DNA of 64,000 nt from Porphyra umbilicalis. Taxonomy: Eukaryota > Rhodophyta > Bangiophyceae > Bangiales > Bangiaceae. Made by a program: the position numbers and the translations under genes. The DNA lies in assembly GCA_002049455.2 (NCBI GenBank), contig KV918953.1:62001-126000 (forward strand), written 5' to 3'. This document shows, piece after piece, positions 63,189 through 64,000 of this stretch; position 1 is the first letter of the stretch, and each line of letters opens with the position of its first letter. The notes below the pieces were generated by a model. That model made no database searches, had not been told where the DNA came from, and saw only the letters and a program-made list of their open reading frames with translations.

Positions 63189-64000
63189 CTACAGTGAAAG
63201 GGCACGTGGAGAGAAACGAGTTCTTTGCTTCCTGCCCGAGGCCGCCTGGGCGGCCTGCAAAGCAACCACACGCCTCAAAAAGTGCAGTGGAAGCGGATGT
63301 GTGGCCGCAGACGGACCGCGTGCCCTTGCCGCCACCGCACGACGCCGCAGCTTGGAATCGGAGGGGCCGAGCATCCCCATCGCCCGCATTCTAGATGCCC
63401 CCTCATGCGCGGCGTCAAACGCTAACACCGCCCACATCTCACGTCGTGCAGCCGCCTGCACTGCCCGCATCTTAGCCGACTTAGCTCGTTCCACCTGGGC
63501 GGCCAACAGCTTTCTTTCCTCAGCCTTAGCCTCGCGTGCGCGCTTGCCCGCCTCCTTGGCCTTCCTGGCCGCGGCTTTGGCGGCCGCCTCCCCCTCAAGG
63601 GCCGCCAATATCTCGGGCGCGGTCAGGACCGTACCACGGCAGGCAGTTGACAGAGTCCCGTTGACCACCCGCGCGCACGTCATGTCCTTGCGCACCGAGG
63701 GGCTGAGGCGACGCGTGAGCTTCTCGAGATCAACACTCGTGACCGGAGCGTCGGCGCCCTTGCTCAGCTCCTCCCCAGTCACAACCGTCGGGTCCAGCGG
63801 CCACATACCGACCCGCCGAAAAGCCGTCGTCAAGGCGGTCACCGTCAAAGTGTCCGATGCGGCCGCCGCAATACATCTCATCAACTCCGGGGTGTTGAAC
63901 TGCCGCCCAGCGTCTCGACACTCGGTAGCAATCTCACGCACTCGTGACCGCAGCTTGGGCTGGTACCATCCAAACGCACTCTTATTGTCAAGCGCTTGCA
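63189..64000 (-). CDS. Tigger/DDE_1-type transposase, C-terminal part, runs off the window
   Basis: The frame is open from the window edge to 63189. LTVTALTTAFRRVGMWPLDP is the segment that follows the DDE_1 core in Tigger/jerky-like transposases (usually ..saFrktGi.Pfnp). After it come a long Ala/Lys/Glu/Arg coiled-coil-like helix (about 63480-63620) and a basic tail. The catalytic core and DNA-binding domain lie beyond 64000. It sits 0.8 kb inside the TA-flanked terminus at 62396 and points away from the interior, so it probably belongs to that element. It is not the same protein as 38504-40942, which has a different C-terminal region. Confidence 0.65.
   Translation of the reverse strand, partial: QALDNKSAFGWYQPKLRSRVREIATECRDAGRQFNTPELMRCIAAAASDTLTVTALTTAFRRVGMWPLDPTVVTGEELSKGADAPVTSVDLEKLTRRLSPSVRKDMTCARVVNGTLSTACRGTVLTAPEILAALEGEAAAKAAARKAKEAGKRAREAKAEERKLLAAQVERAKSAKMRAVQAAARREMWAVLAFDAAHEGASRMRAMGMLGPSDSKLRRRAVAARARGPSAATHPLPLHFLRRVVALQAAQAASGRKQRTRFSPRALSL

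Overview
This is GC-rich eukaryotic nuclear DNA. There are no bacterial operons, Shine-Dalgarno patterns, rRNA genes or CRISPR arrays. The genes I recognise are a STAND/NB-ARC protein with WD40 repeats, an Enhancer-of-zeste-like remnant, an ABCG-type ATPase remnant with a GT-AG intron, Ty1/copia retroelements, and Tc1/IS630-type and Tigger-type transposases. Extreme GC content, long homopolymer C/G runs and Ala/Gly/Pro-rich translations suit a compact GC-rich alga. A Porphyra-like bangiophyte red alga is my best guess, at low confidence. Most of the window is repeats and decayed genes.

Layout. 0.35-3.36 kb: remains of an E(z)-like gene, cut by a solo LTR (1322-1866) and truncated at a full copia element (3360-8723, minus strand, three in-frame stops). 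8.7-9.85 kb: a zinc-finger/Gly-rich gene that runs into the same element from the other side. 10.9-12.0 kb: a broken Tc1/IS630-type transposase. 12.2-14.0 kb: degenerate satellite. 14.4-18.8 kb: cassette A, with a conserved 5' module, an ABCG-like coding remnant and a conserved 3' module. 18.8-20.7 kb: GC-rich with no recognisable gene. 20.7-25.9 kb (minus): a large intact NB-ARC/WD40 gene. 26-29.3 kb: palindromes and a 470-bp direct repeat pair. 31.1-36.7 kb: a second copia family, internally deleted and split by a 2.4-kb element with inverted ends. 36.7-37.45 kb: tandem repeat. 38.5-40.9 kb (minus): a Tigger-type transposase. 42.0-47.8 kb: a giant inverted-repeat structure enclosing cassette B, with two further insertions nested in its left arm. 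48.3-51.1 kb: cassettes C and D. 51.1-54.8 kb: GC minisatellites, partly inverted, and a poly-C tract. 55-61.3 kb: poorly recognisable small genes. 62.4-64 kb: the end of another Tigger-type element and the C-terminal part of its transposase, running off the window.

How the parts relate. The most interesting theme is a set of cassettes sharing a 5' module (a short hairpin, an invariant 18-20 nt core, and in A and B a leader ending at a 5' splice site) and a 3' module. They enclose unrelated GC-rich contents, as a fragment-capturing mobile element or a shuffled promoter/leader would. The window also holds its own controls. The right arm at 47.1-47.8 kb is the empty site for both elements nested in the left arm, and both copia families have a primer-binding site matching the initiator tRNA-Met anticodon arm.
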